A stretch of 51,529 nt of DNA from Pseudanabaena yagii GIHE-NHR1. GTDB lineage: Bacteria; Cyanobacteriota; Cyanobacteriia; Pseudanabaenales; Pseudanabaenaceae. Position numbers and translations under genes: made by a program. This document shows, piece after piece, positions 17,101 through 25,677 of this stretch. The notes under the pieces are model-generated. The model was not told the DNA's origin, did no database searches, and saw only the letters and a list, made by a program, of their open reading frames with translations. The stretch is taken from positions 1-51,529 of the forward strand of contig NZ_JAAVJL010000007.1 in NCBI RefSeq assembly GCF_012863495.1, given 5' to 3'. Position 1 is the stretch's first letter, and the number at the start of each line of letters is the position of its first letter.

Positions 17101-19599
17101 CGAGAAAAAATTGCTGCGCCCAAAGTACCTGATTTACCAACTACATATGATCAAATAATTACCTATCTAAACCAAGCAAAAGACTTTTTAGAAACAAATA
17201 GCAACACCCCAGAAGCAAATGATGTCAAAGAATGGCAACCGAAATTTAACAAGATTATCAAAGATTTTGATAATTGGTATAGACCAATTCAAGAAGCCGC
17301 AGGACTTAGTTTAGAGACCCCTCTCGAACAAGTAGTACATCTATACCCCCAATCTCTTAGAGAATGTCCGGTTGTTGATATCAATAGAACCTCTAGCCAA
17401 AATGAACTGCAACACCAAGCCTTACAGCGCTTACAACAAATCCTTGAAGAGAGGGTAAGATGTCTACAAGTAGAACCCGAAAGCTTAACTACAGTTCAAA
17501 ACTGCGTCTCTAGTATTAGTAATATTGAGTCAGCGATTAGATCTTTAGGTTCCGTCGCTGCTTTACCCGATCATTATGCTAAAAGCCTAGAACAATCTAA
17601 AGCAGATATAACTCGTCGTCAAAATGAAATCGCAATTAGGGAGCAGATCTCCCAAAAATTACGTGAAGTACAAAACCGTTATGAAGGTTTGAGTCAAAAT
17701 GCTACTCAGCAAGAGTTAATTGAGGCTCAAGAAGCGATCGCTCAATTTGCAGAAACATTACCTGACCTCAAAAACGAGGCTAAGTATGAAAAGACAGTAC
17801 AACAAATTAGCGATCGGCAAGAAGAACTAAAACAACAATTGCAAAACTGGGGTAGTCGTTATTTAAGTTCAGAAATAACCAAGTTAGAAGCTACTGAATT
17901 GCTTATTAACATTTCCAAACAAGAGAATCGGTACACAGACTCTCATGACAAACAACGCCTACAAGATATATTTAGTAGCCTCAATCAATTCATTCAAGGT
18001 ATTGAAGGAATTGAGAATATTCAACAAGCGAACACAGAAGTTATTCAACAAGCAGCGCAGTCAGTAAGGCTAATCAATGATTCTAAAACAATTAGCTTGA
18101 TGATTGAGAACTATAAACAACTTCAGGCACTCCAAATCTTGACTAGTCCAGATCTAAATGTTGAAGACGTACAAACTCAACTCACAAACCTCAAGGCTAG
18201 CGGATATGAAGCACTTATCAACAAGCTTACACAGTCAATAAATCGCTGTGACAATCAAATTAACAAACGTGATGAATATACACAACGCAGTGGTTTAATT
18301 CAGCAGATTCAGGCTCTATTACCTAATAGTAATGAGTTTGATAATATCCGCACTCAGATAGAATCAGCATCTGTTACCTTAGAGAAAAGGTTACAGGAAT
18401 TTGAAGTGCGTGTCATAGACCGTAGCATCATTGACGAAATTAAGAAGCTATCCTTAAGTAGTTCCAATACAATTAGACAATGCGAAGAAAGCTTAACTCG
18501 AATTCAGTCTTTGTCACAAAAACTCAATGATCAAGAAACTTATCAAGCAGATATTAGAAAACGTGTAAATGATTTTAATGCTCAGATTACTAGACAAAGT
18601 GAAGAGCTATCACGGTTACAGGATCGGATTGAGGGAATCAGAGATCCCAACGAATTAGACAAATTCAAAATTGACTATGCCAAGATAGAGTATATTTTCA
18701 AAGACTCATCACACTATGGCAACTATCAACAATTACAAATCAAAATTGATGAACTGGATGAAGCACTTGATGTAGTTCGGGACTTAGATAAACTTAAGCA
18801 AAAATCTAATTCCATTATTGAATGTCGAAATTCACAGCAAAAGTTAGCTGAGGAAAGCCAAAATATTAGCGATCACTTTCAGCCACAAATTCAAGCAATT
18901 GCTGAATACCTAAGCGATCGCCTTGATCAATATCGGCATGAACTAGGAGATCTAGAGCAGCGCCTAACCACCATTACAGGCTTAAAGCCATGTCAAAGTA
19001 TAGAAATAGAACTATCACGCAAATCTAGTCACTACCTCGGCTCAGAAATTGATGAGGAGCGTTATCGCCTCATTCAAAGCCAACTCAGTCGCTTGCAAGA
19101 GCTATATAAACTTGCCGACGCTGCCAAGCGTCAAACTCTAGAGGATTATGATCGGCACTTGCAAGCATTGCAGCAATGGCTTGATGAGGATAGTCAAATT
19201 CCTGAATGGATGGGCGATCGCTATCAAACTATCCGACGCGATGCCGAAAAGAATCGTCAAGCTTTGCTAGATAAAATCCGCAAAGATGCTCGTGACTGGG
19301 TAAATCAAGTTGATCGCGATTGGCTTGCTATTGATACAGATAGTAATACTGAAAGACAGGCAGAAAAAGCCCATAGACTAATTCAATGTATCAAGAAAGA
19401 GAAATCTGATTACATTTCAGGAATCACTGAAGATCTTGACAATACAATTAAAGAGATAGAACAAAAATGTAATAGCATCATCGAATCAAATCTTGAGATT
19501 CAGATTATCTCACGCTTCCGTCAGCTACCCCAAAGCCGCCGTAATAGCCTTTATACGAAGCTGCAAGATTACTTAACAGACAAGACGGAGGTAAATTAA
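14182..19599 (+). CDS. brxC: Giant BrxC/PglY-like ATPase with long coiled-coil tail, 1805 aa
   Basis: The N-terminal ~700 residues form a BrxC/PglY-like NTPase: a Walker-A-like DYGKGKTH at 75-82 (lacking the first glycine of the strict consensus, as is common in this group), LILFDELNNYLDSW with D269-E270 as Walker B, and HPFASYLLCNLEF further on. From about residue 1080 to 1780 the sequence is a long, charged, Gln/Glu/Leu-rich coiled coil with repeated LQ and QEEL patterns, giving a length well above the ~1200 residues usual for BrxC. BrxC is an essential ATPase of BREX complexes. It ends two bases before the PglZ fusion gene. The coiled coil may scaffold the complex or span DNA, which is inference. 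Confidence 0.75.
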   Translation: MFLRDFISINEEGSIEPVVNLDMMDDSDKNRKLCKSFVFNYNSDRPKESTVGLLDILRRSYHSPNSPNIHCVVQDYGKGKTHFALAIANFFSKPHDSEEVKGIFNSIKIATGEKNKAVCDTLESFKSRSNHLVLCLRGDKCDDLRKHFLSVVLKALNNAGVTSSIAHHLCLRPLQYLEQLNDGDRVKGDRYLRQINAQEGDIAAICELLRGNNHEVIPLVIQVADAITNGFAPNFIKNIEIEEILDDLVKNLCTGSNARFQGILILFDELNNYLDSWLTDKYAAGNTAPQNLTNACANHKAKIALMSFTQVNPNSKSSLGGYQIVSTRLAPADATYSPVSSLERVIDEVIIQHDNPAWKSFRNKWDNVLSRDSERIYKRARKYQDGNNLTAKEFHDHLGLGCFPLHPFASYLLCNLEFTQGRTAIEFVRNEIGEFLSNPTEIDHPNRPNQLYATSLVDAFAPNFRVSASKAILYETYTQTLDGVVAEANENEINVIKAIFLYNASGDLIFKQANENHEKILCDLTGLSELQLREALEKLINERQAVYRRNDGIYQFFTGTNPRELEQRVIAELEEKGNRQSPEVTFIEYCRENITRVFSEESTKANQFATENGLLASDWCFENQIFTLTELEKLLNSEPEIAKSRIKKVRDVGYHGIVAHVIDNNAQDLDALWDEIDNKLQKSPIHQRLVVAISKQSIGEGEQNLGRILQKIDILKTKFKSEQGTASYTKLLADWDKYLRDRIHEILNRPDNLRHHSTSSHKLTLQLRKYATYHVSTLLSEIYPFVPNIGGVDKLSIFPRIHPTGNKIAATVASQVLVGKGKIASASLPKEASYMTAIDSAFVKNWKILKKTSSSYILQEPTDQKVRDAWDKISQICNLNGEKFKEVSLSDIWQTLSDAPYGYNHLTFTVLLASWLSFHRDEVVLRGITDLKAKTAQPMQTRSLEEWAAANILEKADVFVDKWIVKFSAKLIRREKIAAPKVPDLPTTYDQIITYLNQAKDFLETNSNTPEANDVKEWQPKFNKIIKDFDNWYRPIQEAAGLSLETPLEQVVHLYPQSLRECPVVDINRTSSQNELQHQALQRLQQILEERVRCLQVEPESLTTVQNCVSSISNIESAIRSLGSVAALPDHYAKSLEQSKADITRRQNEIAIREQISQKLREVQNRYEGLSQNATQQELIEAQEAIAQFAETLPDLKNEAKYEKTVQQISDRQEELKQQLQNWGSRYLSSEITKLEATELLINISKQENRYTDSHDKQRLQDIFSSLNQFIQGIEGIENIQQANTEVIQQAAQSVRLINDSKTISLMIENYKQLQALQILTSPDLNVEDVQTQLTNLKASGYEALINKLTQSINRCDNQINKRDEYTQRSGLIQQIQALLPNSNEFDNIRTQIESASVTLEKRLQEFEVRVIDRSIIDEIKKLSLSSSNTIRQCEESLTRIQSLSQKLNDQETYQADIRKRVNDFNAQITRQSEELSRLQDRIEGIRDPNELDKFKIDYAKIEYIFKDSSHYGNYQQLQIKIDELDEALDVVRDLDKLKQKSNSIIECRNSQQKLAEESQNISDHFQPQIQAIAEYLSDRLDQYRHELGDLEQRLTTITGLKPCQSIEIELSRKSSHYLGSEIDEERYRLIQSQLSRLQELYKLADAAKRQTLEDYDRHLQALQQWLDEDSQIPEWMGDRYQTIRRDAEKNRQALLDKIRKDARDWVNQVDRDWLAIDTDSNTERQAEKAHRLIQCIKKEKSDYISGITEDLDNTIKEIEQKCNSIIESNLEIQIISRFRQLPQSRRNSLYTKLQDYLTDKTEVN

Positions 19600-19601
19600 A
19601 T

Positions 19602-22600
19602 ATGGCTAGACATATCGCCATTGGTCAGGTAGCCAATGAATTTGAGGATAATGCAATCAAATTTCTTAAAAGTAAGCTGCCTGAAACATTTACTATTTTT
19701 AGCAATTTTGAAATCAAACAAGGTAAAGAAATCTATGAGATTGACCTAGCAATTATTGCGCCGCAATGCGTCTTTGTGGTGGACATCAAAAATATTGTTG
19801 GGCATATTGATATTTATGATAAATGGTATCCAGAGAATAGAGAACCCTTTACATCTCCTCTGGCTAAATTACGTCAACATGCTAAAGTTGTCTCGTCTTT
19901 AATTAGCGACTCTAACAAAGCTCAAAGCCATACACTTAAAAAAATCCATGTTCAAGCTGTCGTTTTAATTACGTCACTAGAAACAACAATTACTGACCAT
20001 AACGGTAAGGATGAAGATAGCATCACTTACTTAAGAGAAAGTGTAGAATTCTTCAAAAGTTCTCATCTAATTCCTGACCATCGCCTCCAAGATATTCACA
20101 CCTATTCTAGTGCTATTGAGAAAGCTATTAGAGGGAAAACACAACCTAAATCTGCGCCAACATTCTATCGTGATTGGCAGTTAGAGCAGAAGTTGAGTAG
20201 TAGCGATCGCCTCGAAGAATACCATGCTAGACATAGTTTAATATCCACTCGAACTGCAAGATTAAAAATATATTTAGCGGAGCCATATCCCGATCCAGAA
20301 AATCCAGACCCAGATAAAAAGAGAATTCTCACAACATTTGCGGCACTGAGTCAAATTGACCATCCCAATATTCAAAAAATCAGGGATTTTTTTGAGACAG
20401 AAGATAAAGATCGCTTTATTCTTGTGCTTGACGAGATTAAAGGTCGCCCATTAAGCCAAGCTATACCCTTACTATCCACTGCACAAAAATTTGATCTTCT
20501 TAATCAAATATTAGGTGCAATAGAATATGTCCATGAACATGAAATTATTCATCGCAATCTATCACCAGACTGTATTCTCATTACCCATAATAAAGGGCAA
20601 GCAATCATCACAGGCTTTGAGTATGCCCGCAATCGCGATCGCACTCACACGATTGCCGATGAAATCATTGACAGCATTGACTACAAATATCAACCCCCTG
20701 AATGTCAGCAAGATCCAGCAAAGGCAAGCATTGCGTCTGATTTATTTTCCATCGGTGCAATCTTCTATTATGTCTTTACAGGGAAGAAACTATTCGAGAA
20801 TGTCCAAGAATTACAATCACGTTCTCTTTGTTATCTAGAAGCACCTTCGCAACTTAATCCAGAACTTCCGATTAGCTTTGATAAATGGCTACAAAAAATT
20901 TGTGCTAAAAATCCTCAAGAACGATTTGCTAGTGCTGATGCAGCTAGACAAGCCCTAACACCAATAGCAACTAGCGAAGCCATCGATCTTGCTAATTTAC
21001 CTCAAGATTATTTAATCAATAATCAATATTTAGTCAAAGAAAAGTTGGGAAAGGTCGGCAGCTTTTGCGTTACCTACAAAGTATGGGAAACTACGGCTGA
21101 AGTTTACGAAGTGCTTAAACTTGTCCTGCGAGATCGCTATTCTCTGTATGACCGTGCTAAGCAGGAATATAAAATCCTGCGAAACTTGCCTGAGTATCCT
21201 CATATCGTTAAGGTTCGTAATGCAGGACAACTAGCTGATGAAACACCTTTTATTGTCTTTGACTATGTAGAAGGGAAAGATTTAACTAGTTTTATGTCAG
21301 AGATAGATATCAGTCAAGAGCAAGCAATTGCGATCGCTAAGCAAACCGCCATAGGGCTTAAACACCTGCATAGCAATGGTATCTATCACCAAGATATTAA
21401 GCCTTCTAATCTCTTGATTACTAACATTGATAATATTAAGAATCAAGAGATCTGCGTTAAGATTATTGATTTTAATATTGCCGCATCAGAACAGAATGAA
21501 TCTCCCACTAGTGCAGGGACTCAGCGCTATTTGCCTCCTGACTTTAACTTTCAGGACTCAGCATCACTAGAAGCAAAAATTGATCGAGATCTCTACGCTC
21601 TTGGTATTACCTTTTACGAATGTTTAACAGGGCATTATCCTTTTGATGGAGGATTTCCTGCACACAACCATTTGCCTATCCATCCTGACACTCTAGGTTT
21701 AGCTGTAAATATTCCTGAGAGATTGACCATCTTACTTAACAAGGCAATTGCTCCCAAAAGAGGCGATCGCTTTAAATCTAGCAATGAATTTCTAGAAGCT
21801 TTAGAGCAATGTTTTGAACAATTACCAACTAGTATTCTCTCCCCAGAAAAGATTGAAATTAGAGCAGAAACTCCCAAAACTCAACTAATATCACACACAA
21901 GTCCCATCATCGATGCCAAAAACTTTTTTTCGAGCCGTCAAAACCCAATTACTTTACCCCATCAAACACCAGACAAATTCACCGTTACCCTCGATCCGAC
22001 CGATAGCTATCAAGTTCCTAACGGCTATCGAATCATCTCTACAGAATTAGAATGGTTGCAGTACTTTCACATTAAAGAACTAGAAGACCCTCAGCATTAT
22101 TGGATTTCTGGTCATTATCTCTGTAATCTCACGCGCAAATGGTTAGAGTTGCACGAGTTATCTCACACCATCGCCGACGAAAAGCAAGAGCCAATCATTT
22201 ATTTACAAGCACTCCTTGGTGATTCCATTGACTTAACTCAATGGCAATCGCCATCTCTAGAAAACTATCTATATTCCTTATGCGATCGCCTTAGACATTA
22301 CCAAGTAACTAAACCCAAAGCCGATCCAATTATCGAACTTCTAGCCGATATTACAGAAAATCATCAAATTTGGACTGATGCACCAAGCATCAATCACCTT
22401 GCTCAATGGCTATTAATCGATATACATGATAATTTTCAGCCCTTTGAACAATACTGGCAGCAGGTTATTACTCAAACAATTCACGATTCTCAACTAGCTG
22501 CTGCCTATGCAATAGATGATAAACAAGAACTATTGCGTAAGTGGATTGGTCTAGATTCTTCCAGCAACTTAGCAAAAGACTTAGGGGAGTTTCCTTTCAG

Positions 22601-24236
22601 TATTCCTGATTCATTAGCCAAAGAATTAAATAATCATTGGCAGCAAAAAATTCTTGAATCTGAAGGCAAGATTTTAGATACAATTTCTCCCGATTTACCA
22701 AATATTCAACAGATTATCAACTTAGCCTATGATTTATCTATTAAACATCCTGAACTAATTGTAAGCGATCGTATTCATCGTTTACCCTATTCAGTTTCAC
22801 AGCGTCATAAGCTCTTAAATCTATTACCTCCAGATTTACCACAAGCACTTGATCTGAATGTATCTGTCAATGAGGCAATTAATTGGGTAACAGAGAAGTA
22901 TCTACCATTCAGACAGTGGGAGCTAACAGTTGCTAAGAAATCTATCAATGAAAGGGAAAGCGATCGCCTCGGCGAAAGTTTTGCCCATTGGCTATATCAG
23001 CAATATCCCAATCTCAAGACTCAATCTGTTGCCGAATCACCTCTCAACTACAGTACAGCCCATCTAGTAACTCAACTAGCCAAACATAACCCTGTGTTAT
23101 GGGTAGTCATTGATGGTTTAGGATGGCTAGATCATCAGGAATTACTACAATATTTAACTGAAAGTAACTCATCACAAAACAAATTAAAACTAGAGACAGA
23201 GTTATCACCACGCATTAGTATCTTGCCAACAAAAACAGAATATGCAAAATGGAGTCTTTACACACAATTACCCTGCGATCGCTCCGATTGGTCGCCAGAA
23301 ATGGCACAAGCTTTTCCGCAAATGGGCATAGGCGATCGCTATACTGATGGTCGCACGAGTGTACTTTATGATGATTTACGCAAAGCGAAACATTCGCTTT
23401 TTTGTTGGGATACTGAGCAACTCGATCATCTCTACCATGAATCTAGAGATTGGGATAGTCTTTACCAAAGCGATCGCCCTGCTACATTACGCAAACTGGC
23501 TGATCAAATACATTACTGCATTCAACAACATCCACAACCAGAGAGCTTAAAAGTCGTGATAGCCAGCGACCACGGACAACTAATGGGGGAAGTACCTCTA
23601 CTACCAAACCCACCGCTTGATGTTAATGGCTCAGGTAGAATCGCGATCGGGCGTACAGAAGATCTACGCTGCTTTGTCTTAAGTGCTAAAGCTTTCGGAC
23701 TTCCCGAAGATATTAGTGTTCCTAAAAATGGGTCTTGCTTCAGCACTTTTCAAAAAACATCTCGGGGCATGGGCATTGGTTTACATGGTGGACTTTTCCC
23801 CGAAGAAGCTATTGTTGGTGTTTCCGTTCTATCCCAATCTATAGAAAGAAAACCGATAGTAATTAATCTATCTGGTAAAGGTAAAGCAAAACAAACCAGC
23901 AAACTATCGATTACCGTTGATAACCGACTCAATTCTATTGCTATTTGCAATCTGGTTTTATATATTCATGAATTGCCCACATTGCTTTATGGCAAAACTA
24001 TTGCGCGTAAATTAGGCGGCGGACGCAAGGATACTTATCATATCGAAATTACTTTTCCCGAATTACCTCTTAACACTCAAAATGGAAGTAACTGTAAATA
24101 TCAATTAACAGGAGAATTGCGCTATAACTTTACAGATACTGAGTCAGAAAGAATAGCTTTACCCAAAGATACATTTATTGAGATCGAACAGATGTTTAAT
24201 AGTGGTTTCGCTGGAGGTCTAGATGAGTTCCTATAA
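19602..24236 (+). CDS. pglZ: NERD - pseudokinase - Ser/Thr kinase - PglZ fusion (PglW-PglZ type), 1544 aa
   Basis: Four domains are visible. Residues 6-105 form a NERD nuclease-related domain with D48...D61-I-K63. Residues about 195-455 are kinase-like but have HRN (H317, N319) for the catalytic HRD and GFE for DFG, so this copy looks inactive. Residues about 465-735 form a second kinase with a Gly loop (LGKVGSFC), a lysine in EVLKLV, HQD at 596-598 with IKPSN, and DFN at 623-625, so it could be active. Residues about 1160-1540 form a PglZ domain of the alkaline-phosphatase fold, with VVIDGLG (D1171) and ASDHGQLMG (D1323-H1324). In type 2 BREX, NERD-kinase (PglW) and PglZ are separate proteins; here they are one chain. 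The gene overlaps brxL by 14 bases. Confidence 0.88.
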   Translation: MARHIAIGQVANEFEDNAIKFLKSKLPETFTIFSNFEIKQGKEIYEIDLAIIAPQCVFVVDIKNIVGHIDIYDKWYPENREPFTSPLAKLRQHAKVVSSLISDSNKAQSHTLKKIHVQAVVLITSLETTITDHNGKDEDSITYLRESVEFFKSSHLIPDHRLQDIHTYSSAIEKAIRGKTQPKSAPTFYRDWQLEQKLSSSDRLEEYHARHSLISTRTARLKIYLAEPYPDPENPDPDKKRILTTFAALSQIDHPNIQKIRDFFETEDKDRFILVLDEIKGRPLSQAIPLLSTAQKFDLLNQILGAIEYVHEHEIIHRNLSPDCILITHNKGQAIITGFEYARNRDRTHTIADEIIDSIDYKYQPPECQQDPAKASIASDLFSIGAIFYYVFTGKKLFENVQELQSRSLCYLEAPSQLNPELPISFDKWLQKICAKNPQERFASADAARQALTPIATSEAIDLANLPQDYLINNQYLVKEKLGKVGSFCVTYKVWETTAEVYEVLKLVLRDRYSLYDRAKQEYKILRNLPEYPHIVKVRNAGQLADETPFIVFDYVEGKDLTSFMSEIDISQEQAIAIAKQTAIGLKHLHSNGIYHQDIKPSNLLITNIDNIKNQEICVKIIDFNIAASEQNESPTSAGTQRYLPPDFNFQDSASLEAKIDRDLYALGITFYECLTGHYPFDGGFPAHNHLPIHPDTLGLAVNIPERLTILLNKAIAPKRGDRFKSSNEFLEALEQCFEQLPTSILSPEKIEIRAETPKTQLISHTSPIIDAKNFFSSRQNPITLPHQTPDKFTVTLDPTDSYQVPNGYRIISTELEWLQYFHIKELEDPQHYWISGHYLCNLTRKWLELHELSHTIADEKQEPIIYLQALLGDSIDLTQWQSPSLENYLYSLCDRLRHYQVTKPKADPIIELLADITENHQIWTDAPSINHLAQWLLIDIHDNFQPFEQYWQQVITQTIHDSQLAAAYAIDDKQELLRKWIGLDSSSNLAKDLGEFPFSIPDSLAKELNNHWQQKILESEGKILDTISPDLPNIQQIINLAYDLSIKHPELIVSDRIHRLPYSVSQRHKLLNLLPPDLPQALDLNVSVNEAINWVTEKYLPFRQWELTVAKKSINERESDRLGESFAHWLYQQYPNLKTQSVAESPLNYSTAHLVTQLAKHNPVLWVVIDGLGWLDHQELLQYLTESNSSQNKLKLETELSPRISILPTKTEYAKWSLYTQLPCDRSDWSPEMAQAFPQMGIGDRYTDGRTSVLYDDLRKAKHSLFCWDTEQLDHLYHESRDWDSLYQSDRPATLRKLADQIHYCIQQHPQPESLKVVIASDHGQLMGEVPLLPNPPLDVNGSGRIAIGRTEDLRCFVLSAKAFGLPEDISVPKNGSCFSTFQKTSRGMGIGLHGGLFPEEAIVGVSVLSQSIERKPIVINLSGKGKAKQTSKLSITVDNRLNSIAICNLVLYIHELPTLLYGKTIARKLGGGRKDTYHIEITFPELPLNTQNGSNCKYQLTGELRYNFTDTESERIALPKDTFIEIEQMFNSGFAGGLDEFL

Positions 24237-25677
24237 TGTCTCTAACTCTAGTTATCCGAATGAGCTTGTCCGCAACGTATTTGGAGATCTCTGTATTGAC
24301 AAGCGGCGCTTTAATTCTAGTGGACTTAAAAATGCTGGAGTACCTAGCTTTGTAGCAGAATGGCTCATTGATAAAATTATTCAAGGTAATGCCGAGTTAG
24401 GCATAGCCGATATTGAAAAAATTAATAACTTCGTTCGCAAAGCTTTCCCGCGTAAAGATGATCGCCATGTCCTCAATTTCAAGCTTACTCAAGGTGAAGT
24501 CTTAAAGATCATTGCCCTCATGCAAGTACGAGTCCGACTAGAAAATAAAGGAGATCGCATCCCTGAACCCTTTGCTACAATTCCTTCACTAAATATTGAA
24601 GAATGTCGCATCGGCGTTGACTTAGTAGAACGTTATGAAAACCTGTTGAGACAAGGACTATGGGGGAAAATATCTCTATCCATGCAATCGGATGGCATTG
24701 TCGAAGTGATTGACTTTGACCCTTTCCAGTGTTCTGAAATTAACTTAACCGAATATGCCAAAGCGCGATCGCAGTTCACAACCGAGCAATGGCAAGATCT
24801 AATATTCTGCTCCATGGGATTTAATCCCGAATTAGCTGCCTATAGTACTACTGCCAAAAGTTGGGTACTAGCTAGATTGTTACCTCTAGTTGAATCCAAT
24901 TATCACATCATGGAATTAGCGCCCAAAGGGACTGGGAAAAGCTTTATTTTTGAGAATATTAGTAATAAAGTAGCGCTAATTAGTGGTGGAAAAGTTACGC
25001 CTGCGCGTTTATTTATCAATGGCAAAAATAGAGAGATTGGACTGCTTGGTCGCCATGATGTAGTTGTGCTAGATGAGGTTCAAAGCCTCACGTTTGAGAA
25101 TCCCGATGAAATTATTGGTCCTTTAAAAAACTACCTCGCAAGTGGGCGTTACAATCGTTCAGGGTTTGCGGATATTTCTAGTGACTGCTCACTAGTGATG
25201 CTTGCTAACATTGAACTTGATGAGCAATTACGACCTCGCAATGAGTTTAACTTATTGCAAGATCTACCGAAATTCTTCTCAGAAACGGCGCTACTTGATC
25301 GCTTCGCAGGTATTCTGCCTGGTTGGGAAATTCCCAAATTCAAAACTGAGGCGATCGCCACTCAAGTTGGTTTAAAAACAGACTTTTTTGGCGAAGCGCT
25401 TCTTGCCCTACGTCGTGATAATCGTTTTGCTTCTTACGTCAGTCAACATACTAGTTTTGACAAAAATACAACTATTCGAGATCAACAAGCCATTCAGCGA
25501 TCGGCTTCAGGCTTCTTAAAAATTCTCTATCCCCATCTCGAATTAACCCTAATCGATTACCAAAGAGATTGTCTAGAGCCTGCGATTCGTTTACGGCAAA
25601 TTGTGCGCGATCAGCTATATCACCTTGACGATGAGTTCAAGCAAAATGGCAAAACTATTTATGCTGAAGTGCAATGA
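24223..25677 (+). CDS. brxL: BrxL-like AAA+ protein lacking the Lon protease domain
   Basis: The sequence follows BrxL from the start: LVRNVFGDLCIDKRRFNSSGL, VPSFVAEWLIDKII, then the AAA+ core with Walker A PKGTGKS (234-240), Walker B VVVLDEVQ (D284-E285), a GRYNRSG segment, and a sensor with LLDRFAGILPGWEIPK. BrxL forms DNA-binding rings in BREX systems. Usual BrxL proteins are near 680 residues with a C-terminal Lon-like protease domain; this one stops at 484 with no serine-lysine protease region. The stop overlaps the desulfurase start (ATGA at 25674), so this is a genuine end and not a frameshift into the next frame as far as I can see. Confidence 0.88.
   Translation: MSSYNVSNSSYPNELVRNVFGDLCIDKRRFNSSGLKNAGVPSFVAEWLIDKIIQGNAELGIADIEKINNFVRKAFPRKDDRHVLNFKLTQGEVLKIIALMQVRVRLENKGDRIPEPFATIPSLNIEECRIGVDLVERYENLLRQGLWGKISLSMQSDGIVEVIDFDPFQCSEINLTEYAKARSQFTTEQWQDLIFCSMGFNPELAAYSTTAKSWVLARLLPLVESNYHIMELAPKGTGKSFIFENISNKVALISGGKVTPARLFINGKNREIGLLGRHDVVVLDEVQSLTFENPDEIIGPLKNYLASGRYNRSGFADISSDCSLVMLANIELDEQLRPRNEFNLLQDLPKFFSETALLDRFAGILPGWEIPKFKTEAIATQVGLKTDFFGEALLALRRDNRFASYVSQHTSFDKNTTIRDQQAIQRSASGFLKILYPHLELTLIDYQRDCLEPAIRLRQIVRDQLYHLDDEFKQNGKTIYAEVQ

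Noticed and set aside
24223-25677. BrxL shortened by a frameshift into the downstream gene
   Set aside because: The downstream frame is a complete cysteine desulfurase from its own ATG, so no displaced protease domain follows.
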